This document shows positions 49,401-60,900 of a DNA stretch of 64,000 bases, piece by piece; position 1 is the stretch's first letter; every line of letters begins with the position of its first letter. The position numbers and the translations under genes are program-made. Where the stretch lies: NCBI GenBank assembly GCA_025738555.1, contig JAOVFP010000018.1:372001-436000 (forward strand). Reading direction: 5' to 3'. The DNA comes from Cyathus striatus (lineage: Eukaryota > Basidiomycota > Agaricomycetes > Agaricales > Nidulariaceae). The notes under the pieces are model-generated. The model had not been told where the DNA came from, made no database searches, and was given only the letters and a program-made list of their open reading frames with translations.

Positions 49401-51103
49401 CCGCAGTACTGGGCAAAATGCATCTTTGAGCTTCTCAAAGGCATTGATGGAATACTTGACACCATTGTCGATGAAAAGGTAGGGGATATACTTCTTTCAG
49501 AGGCTCTGAAACTGGAACAAGCTGCAGCGAATACAGAAGGACAGTAAGTACCTACCTGTTAATATTTGTAATATAATTGACACTTGATAAAGAGCACCAG
49601 AACTTATAGAACATGCCGAGCCTATGTCTGATATTTATACAGGGAACCCTGGAAGGCCAGCAAAAGTACTTGATGGCAAATGGTTAGCTGATGCTATGTC
49701 TGCACATCGTAAAATAGCAATCACCACATTAGCAAAGGCACTCGGAATACACAGAAACACACTTCGAAACAATTTAAAACGTCATGGAATTTACAAGCAC
49801 TTCTCTGATATCTCTGATCTTGAAATAGATATACTTATTCGACAGTTCAAACAAGAACGACCAAATTCAGGATTGCGTTATGCTATAGGATTTTTTAAGC
49901 AGCTTGGAATTCAGATTCAGAAATCAAGAATACGTTCAGCACTGCAGCGAGAAGATGCAATTGGACAGGCAATGCGTAAGCATGCCTCAATTCAGAGAAG
50001 AGAGTACCAAGTATCACGGCCACATGCTCTTTGGCATATGGATGGTCATCACAAACTTATACAATGGGGAATTGTTATTCATGGTATTGTGGATGGCTAT
50101 TCACACCTAGTAAGTTATTGATGATGTCTACATGATATACTCATAACATTTTATTATGCAGGTTGTTGGTATGAAAGCTAGCAACAATAATCGAGCATCT
50201 ACTGTTTTACAGGTATTCTTAGACTCGGTCTCTGTACACAGTATACCATCAAGAGTTCGTGGGGATAGGGGGGGTGAAAATATTGATGTATCAATATGGA
50301 TGATCAAGCATCGAGGGCCAAACCGTGCATCATACATTTGGGGACTGTAAGTGTAGTTCAAATATCAAGTCAATAATAAACTAGCTAATGGCTCAAGACA
50401 GGTCCACACGCAATACACGAATTGAACGTATGTGGGTTGAAGTGGGAAGTCAAGTTGCACGTTACTGGCGTGCATTCTTTTTACGGCTTGAGAATCTCCA
50501 TCATCTTGATCCAAATAATACCAACCATCTATATCTTCTACATCTCTTATTTTTAGACATGATCAACTCGGATCTCGCAGAATTCCAATCACAGTGGAAT
50601 CATCATCCAATCTCAAGAGGTGGTCATGACCAGACTCCACATGTAGGATTATTACATTTAATTCATTTTGAATATACCTAAACTAATGCCAATGTCTTTT
50701 AGGATATGTGTTTTATTGGAGAGCTACAACATGGAATGTATAGAGAGTGCACTCTACCAATTCACCCAGACACACTTCAGAAATATCCAAGCGATGATGA
50801 CAGCTTAGATGAATTAATTGCACATGATCAGCAATGTAATATTCGCCACGAACCAACTGTGGTGCCAGCCAAGACATGTCCATTTAATACAGAAGCACAG
50901 AGTGTATTCATGGATGCTCTTCGTGATGTGATTGAAGCTGGGATTATTCCTGGGAAGGTGGATCTTATCCAGATTCTGAGTTGATCAAGGTTGGAAAAAA
51001 AGTTGTAAGAATGGATCTTCCATTTAACGTATGGTATCCAAGAGCTGTTTTATGGGGGATTGCACTTTGTGTTATGGTAGAGTTCCAGCAAGCATTAGCA
51101 TAA
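49400..51103 (+). CDS. DDE (rve-type) integrase/transposase
   Basis: Exons: about 49403-49543, 49593-50109, 50162-50346, 50402-50642 and 50703-51103. The true start is unclear because the first exon abuts the BTB fragment. Residues include GNPGRPAKVLD, then TTLAKALGIHRNTLRNNLKR (a helix-turn-helix), PNSGLRYAIGFFKQLGIQIQ and the catalytic core: D in ALWHMDGHHKL, D in SRVRGDRGGEN, and E in STRNTRIERMWVEV. The second D and the E are about 35 residues apart, the retroviral-integrase-like spacing. PFNVWYPRAVLWGIALCVM ends the protein. A one-base loss near 50955-50965 shifts the frame before this tail, so this copy may be inactive. It should cut and join the transposon ends. Confidence 0.8.
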
Positions 51104-51333
51104 ATTTCCATGCCACAAATGTGAAGTACAGTTGAGTACGTGTAAATATGTAATAGCATCCTTTAGTCTCTCCAGAAATTTGGTGCATACATATTCTGAG
51201 AATACTGCCATGACTGTGGTAAAACATGCTTAACTGTCATCACTTCATACTGCATTCTTCCCTCTTCCTTTCGTCAAGCTATTATCAACCTATTCTCCCC
51301 TTCTGTGAATGACCTGCTCAGCTACAAGACACA

Positions 51334-53516
51334 ATGGAAAGCTGTGTCAATGCAATGTATCTCAAACACACACCAACGGCACAAAATGTCTTACTTGTCA
51401 CCATACACAGCATAAAACCTGGCAGTACGACAATATCGACTTCAGAGCCTCCTGACACTAGCGAACCAGTGAAGAAGACCATTTCTGAGGTGATATCAGC
51501 ATATAGTTCCAAGCTTTCTCAAATCCGAATGAAAGCATCTGATACGACAGCCCAGCAAGAAACTGTTGAAGGCTTCCAACCCACTCGCCAACATGAACAG
51601 AGTGGTAGTCATTGGAGTACATCTATTGTAAGTTAGCCTGCTACATTTAAGTTAACACTTAATAATCGCTCAGTTAGTCCCATGCAAAGAAGAGTGGGAA
51701 TAGGAACACTAGTATTGTGAAAGCTCCAAAGTCGTTGAAAGTAGGAAGTGTTATTTTTATACCATGGGGGACTAGCAAGGTATTTTACATTCATCTCACT
51801 GATTAATTGACACTTACGACTGAATAGAACGGTCAATTGCTTAATGATAAAGTGCCTGCCAGTAAATTTCTTGAAATCATGTACAAGTATCAGCTTGTAG
51901 TATCGAAAAAAAGTGGACATGGGATCGAGTATAGAGAAGACTGGGGACAGGACAGAATCGACACATTGCTTCGTGGCCTCTTCCCTGAAATTTTTACATG
52001 GCTAGACGAGCATTTCAGCACACCAACCTCTGGGCAGTATCATTGGATACTTCTAGGAAAACATTACTCTAGGCATTTTCGGTATGAATGGGAGGAGATA
52101 CGTGGAGAGGATATTACAGAGGCACGGGGAACAACATCTCACAACTGGAAGTCATATTGTATTCGCATTGGTGAGACTCATTGTTCCATCTTGCATTAAT
52201 TCTATCTTATGCTCTATGATCAGCATCGTTCCACACGATCCCACATATAGTTCAGAAGCTTAACACTGAGACCAAGTCCATGAACCGGCAGTCCATGAGC
52301 TCTGACGATGCAGACTCCAACATGGCCTCAAAACCCCAGTGCACCAACAAGAAAAAGCCAAGGTGGTCCACGAGCTCTGATGATACAGACTCCAATATGG
52401 CCTCAACATCCCAGCATACCACCAAGGAAAAGCCACCACAGTCCATCAGCTCCAATGACACAGACTCCAACACAGCCCTGACATCCCAATGTGCCACCAA
52501 GAAAAAACCAGCAGTACATATTGTCAACGACAGCGACTCGGATGACCCTTTACCTGCAAGGAGGCATTCAGGAAGACGAAAGCAAGTTGTAACAATTAGC
52601 AGTGAAGCCAAATCCGATTGTGAGCCAAGTACACCTCGTCCCCAACATTCTAGGAGACTGTTGCAAAACTCTATACGTGCACTGGAAGAAGGAACAGAGA
52701 GCGAGACAAGTACACCAACTGTGTCAAGCTTTCTTCCATCTGAGGATGATGATAGTGACTTACTTTCGCAGTTCCAGGTGCCACGTACAGAGTCAAGTGA
52801 ACATCAGGAGGGGGGTAATGTGGATGGAAAGGGCGGAAAGGGTCTCAAGCCGGTGAGTATTGTACTTCAAATGCTTAAGAATTTACCTAACTAGTCCCAA
52901 AAGGAATCATCCCTTGACACAATGAATGTCTTATCAACCCCTTTATCAGCTATCATTAATCCTGTAGAAGACATTCCAGTGCGTGATTCATCAAGTGAGT
53001 TCACATTGTGCCGCACAGCCTATCAGCTTCTAAGTTAACAGCTATGATAGTATCACAAACTAAGTGGAGTCGATCACCAAGTGTTGAAATCATTGAACAG
53101 CCAACTAAGAGAGCAAAATGTAAGTACTTCATATATGTTGGCTACCGTACCTACTAACTCTGACCTATGTAGATGATTTGTCCCCAGTCGATTGGGATTT
53201 ACTTCCCATTCACTCGAGTGATGCTGACAGTAGTGACTTCGATGTCATGACCCTACCCGAGATTGTGGATCATGACATGGGGATTGGTCTCAAAGGGGAT
53301 GAACAAGCGGCTATTGACACATCCCAGATTCCCACCGCTGGTCCTACTCAGCAACAAAACCTTCACCCCCCCAGTATCCCACCAACCAGACACTTGCTAC
53401 ACCCATATACGAGTGCTTCATTCCATTCCTCGTCATCAACTACCACACAGAGCAGTGCTGTGCGCAAACTCGGGTTTTCGGACATCCCACCTGTTGACTT
53501 GGATCCATGGGCCTAG
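51334..53516 (+). CDS. Transposon accessory protein of unknown function
   Basis: Several exons chain in phase: 51334-51627, 51678-51779, one from 51828, one entering at about 52226 (ASFHTIPHIV), and smaller ones to the last at about 53171-53516. The folded part reads KVGSVIFIPWGTSKNGQLLN, then EYREDWGQDRIDTLLRGLFP, QYHWILLGKHYSRHF and EDITEARGTTSHNWKSYCIR. It is followed by three 25-residue repeats of the form SSDDxDSNMASxxQxTxKKKP and a Ser/Pro-rich tail. I do not recognise a domain. From memory, similar proteins often accompany this integrase type in Agaricomycetes, which suggests a conserved partner, but I cannot check this. Confidence 0.6.
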
Positions 53517-54111
53517 ATACTGTTAGTCTGGTAATAGATCGTTATCATGTCTATGCAGCGCTACGTATCATTCTCAGCAAATTTCTTTAAACCATTAGTT
53601 CGGTTCATGTGGAATGTATGCTGTTCTCATTGTTTTCTCATGTCGTCATACTTACAATTCTTCAACAACACTCATTTATTCGTTTTTAATTAACCCAGTA
53701 TTCGAATCTCTATGTTCTTTATTACTTCTATTATTCTCCTATAATATACCCTACATTCGAATTTCTATTACTTAACTCTAATAATCTGTCACTCTTTTAA
53801 TAGCTAGCTTAATATAATTTTCAACATTCGATGGTTGCTGCTTGGTTTTGCATGCTACAGAAGCTGCTGCCAAATAATACCAATATAGTAGCATACAGAT
53901 TATCACATGTATATTTGTTGATGTCCCATGCAACTGGAACACGTCATGTTGTCACTGTTAATATCATGTAATGTTGGATGGTTCTCAGTGTCCACACAGC
54001 TTGTATCCAACATCGCTCATACTCCCTTCGTCTCTACCTCATTCCACTCTGTCTTCACTTTACATTTGTGCACCTTCGTTCCGAAAATTGCATTCACACA
54101 CAGTACCACTC
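53517..54111. other. Non-coding interior of transposon
   Basis: AT-rich sequence between the accessory gene and the captured ATP synthase fragment. No domain is seen. Confidence 0.4.
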
Positions 54112-54700
54112 CTCAACCTTGATGGCGACTCCAAGGTCACTCTCGTTTTTGGTCAGATGAATGGGCCCCCTGGTGCCCATGCCCGTGTCGCTCTTACTGG
54201 TCTTACCATTGTCAAGTACTTCCGTGATGAGGAAGGTCGGGATGTGTTGTTCTTCATTGACAAGTGACATTTCTGCTTTACCCAGGCCGGTTCTGAGGTA
54301 TCTGCCCTTCTCGGTCGTATCCCCTCTGCTGTCAGTTACCAACCCACTCTTTCCACTGACATGGGTGGCATGTACATGATTTTTATTTTTATTTGGGTTA
54401 TTCTGGCTAATTTACCCCATGTACAGGCAGGATTGTATCACCACCACCAAGAAGGGTTCCATCACTTCTGTGCAGGCTGTCTACATGCCCGCCGATGACC
54501 TGACTGATCGCACCACGCTCATTTGGATGTCACCACTGTGTTGTCCCATGGTATTACTGAGCTTGGTATCTACTCCACCATCGATCCCCTTGACTCCAAG
54601 TCCCGTATGCTCGACCCCCATACTGTGTGTAACAATGGCTGATCATTCTAAATTTAAATTAACAACCATTTTATCTGCATAGGTCGGAAAGGATTTCAAA
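54112..54700 (+). pseudogene. atp2: Captured fragment of ATP synthase beta-subunit gene
   Basis: The plus strand reads [20 protein letters not shown], then [20 protein letters not shown] and FFID, a stop at the next codon but one, then [18 protein letters not shown] and [12 protein letters not shown]. After a GTACAT...GTACAG intron it reads [15 protein letters not shown] and PADDLTD, then in another frame HLDVTTVLS and SRMLDP. This is the region after the Walker A motif of the mitochondrial F1 beta subunit, including the DELSEED-side helices only in part. A second intron-like GTGTGT...GCATAG follows at about 54625-54682. Introns are retained, so capture was at DNA level. The nonsense codon and a frameshift make it non-functional. 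Confidence 0.85.
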
Positions 54701-54869
54701 GATCATATATCACTCATCCTTCGAGCCAGGAATTCCATAACCATCATGATCATCAACGTACAGCCATACAGCCCTAAGATTCACGCCCGAACATGCTAGC
54801 TGTAGGTCCAGGTGTAGGAATTATGGCCTAGGAGCTTGTAGGACTTGCACTAGGCTTGGTTGTGTTGGG

Positions 54870-55780
54870 AAGCATGACAGCAGCTAGTGGATATGGACAG
54901 GGGAAGTGAATGTTTCCTCGTTGAGGCGGTGAGTGCTAACGGTGTCATGGGCCATCATACGGAATAGTTCGATACACATCTTGGTGGGAGTGATGATGCT
55001 GAGGGCCCTCCTGGAGTTGCTGGTCTAATGGTCAAATTCAACCAGTTCGTACTTTTCTTTCGTTTTCTCCTCTCATGTAACTGATTATATCACAGTGAAA
55101 TGAATGAAGTCTGCACAGTATCTTTGCCTCAGGGGACCTCCTCCAATAGCTCACCATGACACTCACCTGCCTCGTTCTCACTTTCAAGTGCTACCGGCCT
55201 CTCACCCTCACAAACCCCTCCCCTGTTCGCCTATTCACCTCTCTATCAGCACGCGAGCGTGGTGCTCACCCCCTTGCCTACGTCGCCTCCTGTTGACACA
55301 ACAGACATTGCTCGCTTCAAAAACAGTGCACAAAACACCCGTCACCTATGACCCACACTATGCACTCGACGGATGGCCATTCGGAACTTTTCTGATTGTC
55401 ATTGACTCATATTGTGATACCAGTTGTCCTTCGCTGGAGTCAGCAAACAAATCCATCAGCACGCGAGCGTGGTACTTTTGAGAGTGCCACTCTATCCGAA
55501 CCCCCAATAAGTCACGCCGTTGAAGGACTGTGCATCGATGCTGGCGCTCCCATTGGACAGCAGCGCCAGTGCCTAGGAACCACACGCGCTCCGGGTCTCT
55601 CACCCTTACAATCCTCTCTGCTGTCCCCCTTCTCCCCTTCCTATCAGCGTGCGAGCGTGGTGCTCTAAAGAGCACCACTGTCTGAACCCCCAATAAGTCA
55701 CACCGTTGAAGGACTGCACATCGATGCTGGTGCTTCCATTGGACAGCAGTGCCATTACTTAATGATACTAGTTGTGGCAT
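54870..55780. repeat. Internal inverted blocks, right side, with duplicated units
   Basis: It contains inverted, reordered copies of 48.0-48.4 kb blocks. A unit running from CCAATAAGTCAC through CATCGATGCTGG to TTGGACAGCAG occurs twice (55503-55570 and 55690-55754). AGCACGCGAGCGTGGT or close variants occur three times. Confidence 0.65.
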
Positions 55781-56086
55781 AGTGCGGGCGGCTGGGAAAA
55801 TGTGTGATGAGTGATAAGGCCTTGTATATTTTTAGTATTTTTAGCTTCATGTAATGTTGGATCACAGTATACTATGGAATATCTTGTAATAGCCAAACTT
55901 GGATTCAACTTAAATGGCATTATTAACTTAAAAATAATGGTAGAAAAAAGTTGCGTGAAAAAAGAAAAAGTTGCGCAGAGAAAGAAAAAGTTGTGCAAAA
56001 AAAAAAAGTTGCACTGCCAGAAAAAAAAGTTGCGCTGCCAGAAAAAAAGTTGCGCTGAAAAAAAGTTGCGGCCTCGTGCAAAAAGT

Positions 56087-56188
56087 TGCGGCCTCATGTA
56101 AAAAGTTGTGCCGAATAACCACCCGAAAAAGTTGCGGCACCCTCAAAAAAAGTTGCGTGGCACAATAAATGTGCACTTTGACCGCCAT
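56087..56188. repeat. Right terminal inverted repeat
   Basis: Inverted match to 46927-47028 with only a few differences, ending CTTTGACCGCCAT. Confidence 0.8.
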
Positions 56189-56469
56189 AAATTACTGTTG
56201 ATTATACATCACTCTATTACAGTAATCACAGTAAATGATACATCAATGACCCAGTATCTGGTGATTTATTTAGTATATTCTGGTTAAGATTGGTGTATAC
56301 TAGTAGAAGTGTGTTTCGGGAAAGTTTTACTCTTTCACAGTCAATATTCTTCTCAGCACCCAGCGCCCACACATCCTTTGCTAATGAAAATAAGTATCAC
56401 GAACTTTTGAGGGCGATACACTACGAAAGTTGAACGAGACACTGTGATGCCATTCCTTACATTGCAAAT

Positions 56470-57967
56470 CTAAGAGGCTTGAGCATCATCAAAACCACTT
56501 TTGATCAAAGCTCCCGCGGCTTCATTTCTTGGTTTGAACACGGCCTTGAATGGTAATGGAAATCTTAGAAGAATTATGTCAAAATTAATCATATATATAG
56601 CATTAAAAACCAGAACTCACGGTAAAATCGAAGTTAAAGTATACTTGTGACTAGGATGGACAATATTTCCATCTTCATCAATTGGTTTCGAAATGTCAAA
56701 ACTGCTATAATGGAGGCAAGTGCAATCCAGATTGTAGAAAATGCCATATAGCGTCCCACACAGATCCTGGATTGCTGTTAAACAGTACGTAAGTAAACTT
56801 GCAGCTTCTCCGCTCACCTGCGTCCATATCCCCAAGCCACCTCCAATCTAGCTTCGGCAACTTCATCATTCACCATGAATCGTTCCGGAATGAATGCCTC
56901 AGGGTCCGGAAACACCTTTTCATCGTGAAGAATTGCCCTGTTAAACAGCACGTCACGTCATACTAGAAAGACTAACCATATATTTGACATCAAAATAGTT
57001 CCAGCTAGAATGTGATATCCGTTGTATACATCATCAGAGATGGTGGTATGTGGAGCACCTGGATTCTCAGACAGCTCAACTTTACTGCATATTATGTACT
57101 TATACTTCATTAAACTCACCAGTGGGTGCAATAGCCTGATATCGTAAAATTTCTTTGACAATAACAGTCGTGTATGGCAATGATTCTTGATCGTCAAAGA
57201 TTGGAAAATTCCCAGGTAGAATAACTGAATCTATCTCTTGCTGGGCTTTCTTTAGTACATCTGGGTTCTCTAGTAGTGCTAGAATGCCAGCTGCCAGCCC
57301 AACTGCAGTCTATCGATATGTTAACTCATGTCCGCAATTTAAAATATATCCTCATACCGTTTCAGAACCAGCTGTGAGATTGAAATAATGCAAGTTCTTT
57401 AGACTATGTTTGGACTTAAATCATTAGTTAAGCAAATGACCTTACTTTGATACATTGTCCCGGCAACCGACTTCACAATTTCCTCTTCGGCATTCATGCT
57501 CTCAGCTGTTCTTCCACTGATACCATCAAGGCATTTCATAACAAATGATGCATTTGCGGTTCCTTTTTTCTGCAAGTGCACATGTCAGCTGTGTATCCGC
57601 GTCGAAAATAAAGGAATCATTACAATTGCTGCCTTCGTGTCTTCAAATGGGATATCTACCATGCCATGCGCTGCTTTTCGCCATTCTCTTGCCTTACGTT
57701 TGAAACCCGCTCCCGGAAACCACGCAGGAACATACTTAAGCAATGGAAATGTATCCACAAGGAATGTTCCTGGGATAACTGCTTGGTTTAATGGATCAAT
57801 ACCTTCTTCTGCCAGCCTGATGTAAGGATCGTCCACTGATTTTACATTAATTCCATATGCAGTCGATAGAATAATCTCTCCGGACATCCTGGTATCATTT
57901 GGAGACAAATTAGTCAAAATCGTATCTTGTCCACTGTGTCTTCAGGTACACTCAGAAGTTGTTTAAT
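56470..57967 (-). pseudogene. Cytochrome P450, C-terminal part of split gene
   Basis: The minus strand encodes SGEIILSTAYGINV, IPGTFLVDTFPLLKYVPAW, GAGFKRKAREWRKAAHGM, the ETAVGLAAGI oxygen-binding helix, and GAPHTTISDDVYNGYHILAG. Across introns it continues WGYGR and RICVGRYMAFSTIW (the heme loop with its Cys ligand), then ISKPIDEDGNIVHPSHKYT and PFKAVFKPRNEAA, with a stop at 56470. Two lesions are visible besides the insertion upstream: one base is missing at about 56696-56703 just after the heme loop, and a 32-nt intron at 57889-57920 begins AT instead of GT. The sequence resembles Agaricomycete P450s near CYP5144/CYP620, but the subfamily is not certain. Confidence 0.8.
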
Positions 57968-57975
57968 AAGCCCTC
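57968..57975. repeat. Target-site duplication, left
   Basis: AAGCCCTC is repeated exactly at 63511-63518. It lies within the P450 exon, and one copy removed restores the reading frame. Confidence 0.85.
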
Positions 57976-60900
57976 ATAAGTGCCAGCCATTCTGATCATA
58001 TAACAGCAGTGTTATATGATTGCCCCAATTGAATAAGCCATGCCATTTTATGATTGGGATCATAAACAATCATTGATTTGTTCTAATTGAATATTACTGT
58101 TGTATGGTTGTATTAGATGATCATAGGCAATCATTGATCTGTTCTAATTGAATTTTACTATTGTATGGTTGTATTAGGTGATCATAGGCAATCACTTATT
58201 TGTTCTAATTGAATATTACCATTATATGGTTGAATTAGGTGATCATAGACAATCACTTATTTTTTCTAATTGAATATTACTATTGTATAGTTGTATTAGA
58301 TGATCATTGACAATCATTGATTTGTTCTAATTGAATTTTACTATTGTATAGTTGTATATGGTGATCATTGACAATCATTGATTTATTCTAATTGAATTTT
58401 ACTATTGTATGGTTGTATAAGGTGATCATAGACAATCATTGGTTTGTTCTGATTGAATTTTACTATTGTATGGTTGTATTATGTGATCATTAGATGATCA
58501 TAGACAATCATTTATCTGTTCTAATTGAATATTAATATTCTATGGTTGCATTAGGTGATCATAAACAATCATTTATTTGTTCTAATTGAATATCACTATT
58601 ATATGATTGTAATAGGTGATCATTGACAATCATTGATTTGTTCTAATTGAATATCACTATTGTATGGTTGTATTAGGTGATCATAGACAATCATTGATTT
58701 GTTCTAATTGAATTATTGTATGAATGTATTAAATGATCATAAGCAATCATTGATTGTTTCTAATTGGATATTACTATTGTATGGATGGCTAGGTGATCAT
58801 AAACAATCACTGATTGTTTTTAATTGAATACTACTATTGTATGAATGTATTAGGTGATCATAGACAATCATTGATTTATCTAATTGAATATTAGTATGAA
58901 TGGAGAGGCAATCATAAACAATCATTGATTTTTTATAATTGAATATTATTATTGTATGAATGGTGAGGTGATCATAAACAATCATTAATCCTTACTATTT
59001 GAATATTAGTATGAATGGAGAGACAATCATAAACAATCATTGATTTTTTATAATTGAATATTATTATTGTATGAATGGTGAGATGATCATAAACAATCAT
59101 TAATCCTTACTATTTGAATATTAGTATGAATGGAGAGACAATCATAAACAATCATTGATTTTTTCTAATTGAATATTATTATTGTATGGATGGTGAGGTG
59201 ATCATAAACAATGATTGATCTTCACTAATTGAATATTAGTATGGATGGCTAGGCAATCATAAGCAATCAATGATAACTACTAATTGGATATTGCTATTGT
59301 ATGGATTTGTCACATTTCCTCACATGTCACAATTGTGACACATCTTCCTGCGCGTCACATATTTCCTGCACGTCACGTTAGTCACATATATTCCCGCGCT
59401 TCATATTAGTCACACGCGTCACGCTTTTTATGCATGTCACAATTGTCACATATATTCCCGCGCTTCATGTTTGTCACACGCGTCACGATTGTCACACATA
59501 TTCCTGCGCCTCACATATTTCCCGCGCTTCACACATTTCTCATGCATCGCATATTTCCCGCGCATCACACATTTCCTACACGTCACATATTTCACCTATG
59601 TCACATTTGTCACGTTCTTTCGCGCGTCACACTCGTCACATACATTCTCGCATGTCACAATTGTCACATATATTCCTGTGCTTCATGTTTGTCATATGCA
59701 TCACAATTGTTACATATATTCCCGTGTGTCACGTTCATCTCACGCGTCACAGTTGTCACATATATTCCCGCGCTTCATGTTTGTCACACGCGTCACAATT
59801 GTTACATATATTTCCGCGTGTCACGTTCGTGTCGCGCGTTACAGTTGTCACATATATTCCCGCACTTTATGTTAGTCATACACATCACAATTGTTACATA
59901 TATTCCTGTGTGTCACATTTATCTCGCGCGTCACAGTTGTCACATGTATTCCCGCGCTTCATGTTAGTCACGCGCGTCACGCTTTTCATGTGTGTTACAC
60001 GCGTCACGTTCGTCACACTTTAGTGCTCGTCATGTTTTTCACATTCTTACATTTGTCATGCTTTGAAATCCTGCCTTTCTTGGGTATTAATCTTTTGATT
60101 CATATTACATGTTCTATGTATGTCACTCATCATGCTCTTTTCACATGTTACATTTGCCACAATTTTCACAGCTCAGTAATCTAATTTGGCCCTTGATATT
60201 GACAACATATCTAAATTTGAAACTATGTGAACTGGGGAATATTCAGCATATCACTTGTTATCCACTATCATCCTATCATGGTTTTCATTTGCATTATGTT
60301 TTTGATGCAAGTCACATGTCAAGTTTGTCATGTTCTCAATATACATCTCATTTGTCACATTTTGTGCATATTTCATAAGATCACATGATTTTTGGGACTT
60401 ATTATGACATGTAGAACATTTCGACTTTGTTTGTCTGTCGTAAGATATAACAACTTGAGCTAGTTATGTGTGTCTGGTTACCTGTATATCTATATCATTG
60501 TTCACATTACAGAACAGAAGTATTCTAAACTGCAGAATAAATTATTAAAGCAAGGAAACATATATGTTCTTGCTAAATTGAAGGTTATGACATGGGATAT
60601 TACAATTAGTAAATTATGGAAGTCTAAAAGTAAGAAGCAACTAGAATGAAAAATGTAGAGTGTGTATGTAAGTTCATTGACATTTTATAATCAAGACTAG
60701 AGATATGATATAATAGTATTGAACTATGTAACTCTACATCACATCAAACTTACACATCTCAAACATTAGATGATCATGATTCTTGTATCACTATTGGTTA
60801 TACTGATATCTTCAATACACATTATTGAGTCACATATCTGCTTACTCTATATAACTACATGACAGTTTGCTTTATTGATACAGAGAGGTAATGTAAACTA

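Larger units (their letters stand above)
46880..56235. mobile_element. Large DNA transposon with DDE integrase and captured genes
   Basis: Inverted ends of about 100 bp at 46927-47028 and 56087-56188 begin ATGGCGGTCAAAGTGCAC and continue through repeated GCAACTTTTT motifs. Weaker similarity (ACAGTAATT and GATACATC-type motifs) continues outward to about 46880 and 56235, so the true tips are uncertain. A second, shuffled set of inverted blocks lies inside at 48.0-48.4 and 54.87-55.78 kb. Between them are an integrase gene, an accessory gene, and fragments of a BTB-type gene and of the ATP synthase beta gene. The paired ends and integrase support a cut-and-paste-type element of 9.3 kb. Confidence 0.75.

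Noticed and set aside
52252..52611. 119-codon minus-strand frame
   Set aside because: Antisense to the 25-residue repeats of the accessory gene, and its own repetitiveness comes from them.
59430..60023. Long open frames in the left foldback arm, with His/Cys/Ser-rich translation, open in all three plus-strand frames
   Set aside because: The frames follow GTCAC-type repeat periodicity and recur inverted in the right arm. No start context, introns or domain.
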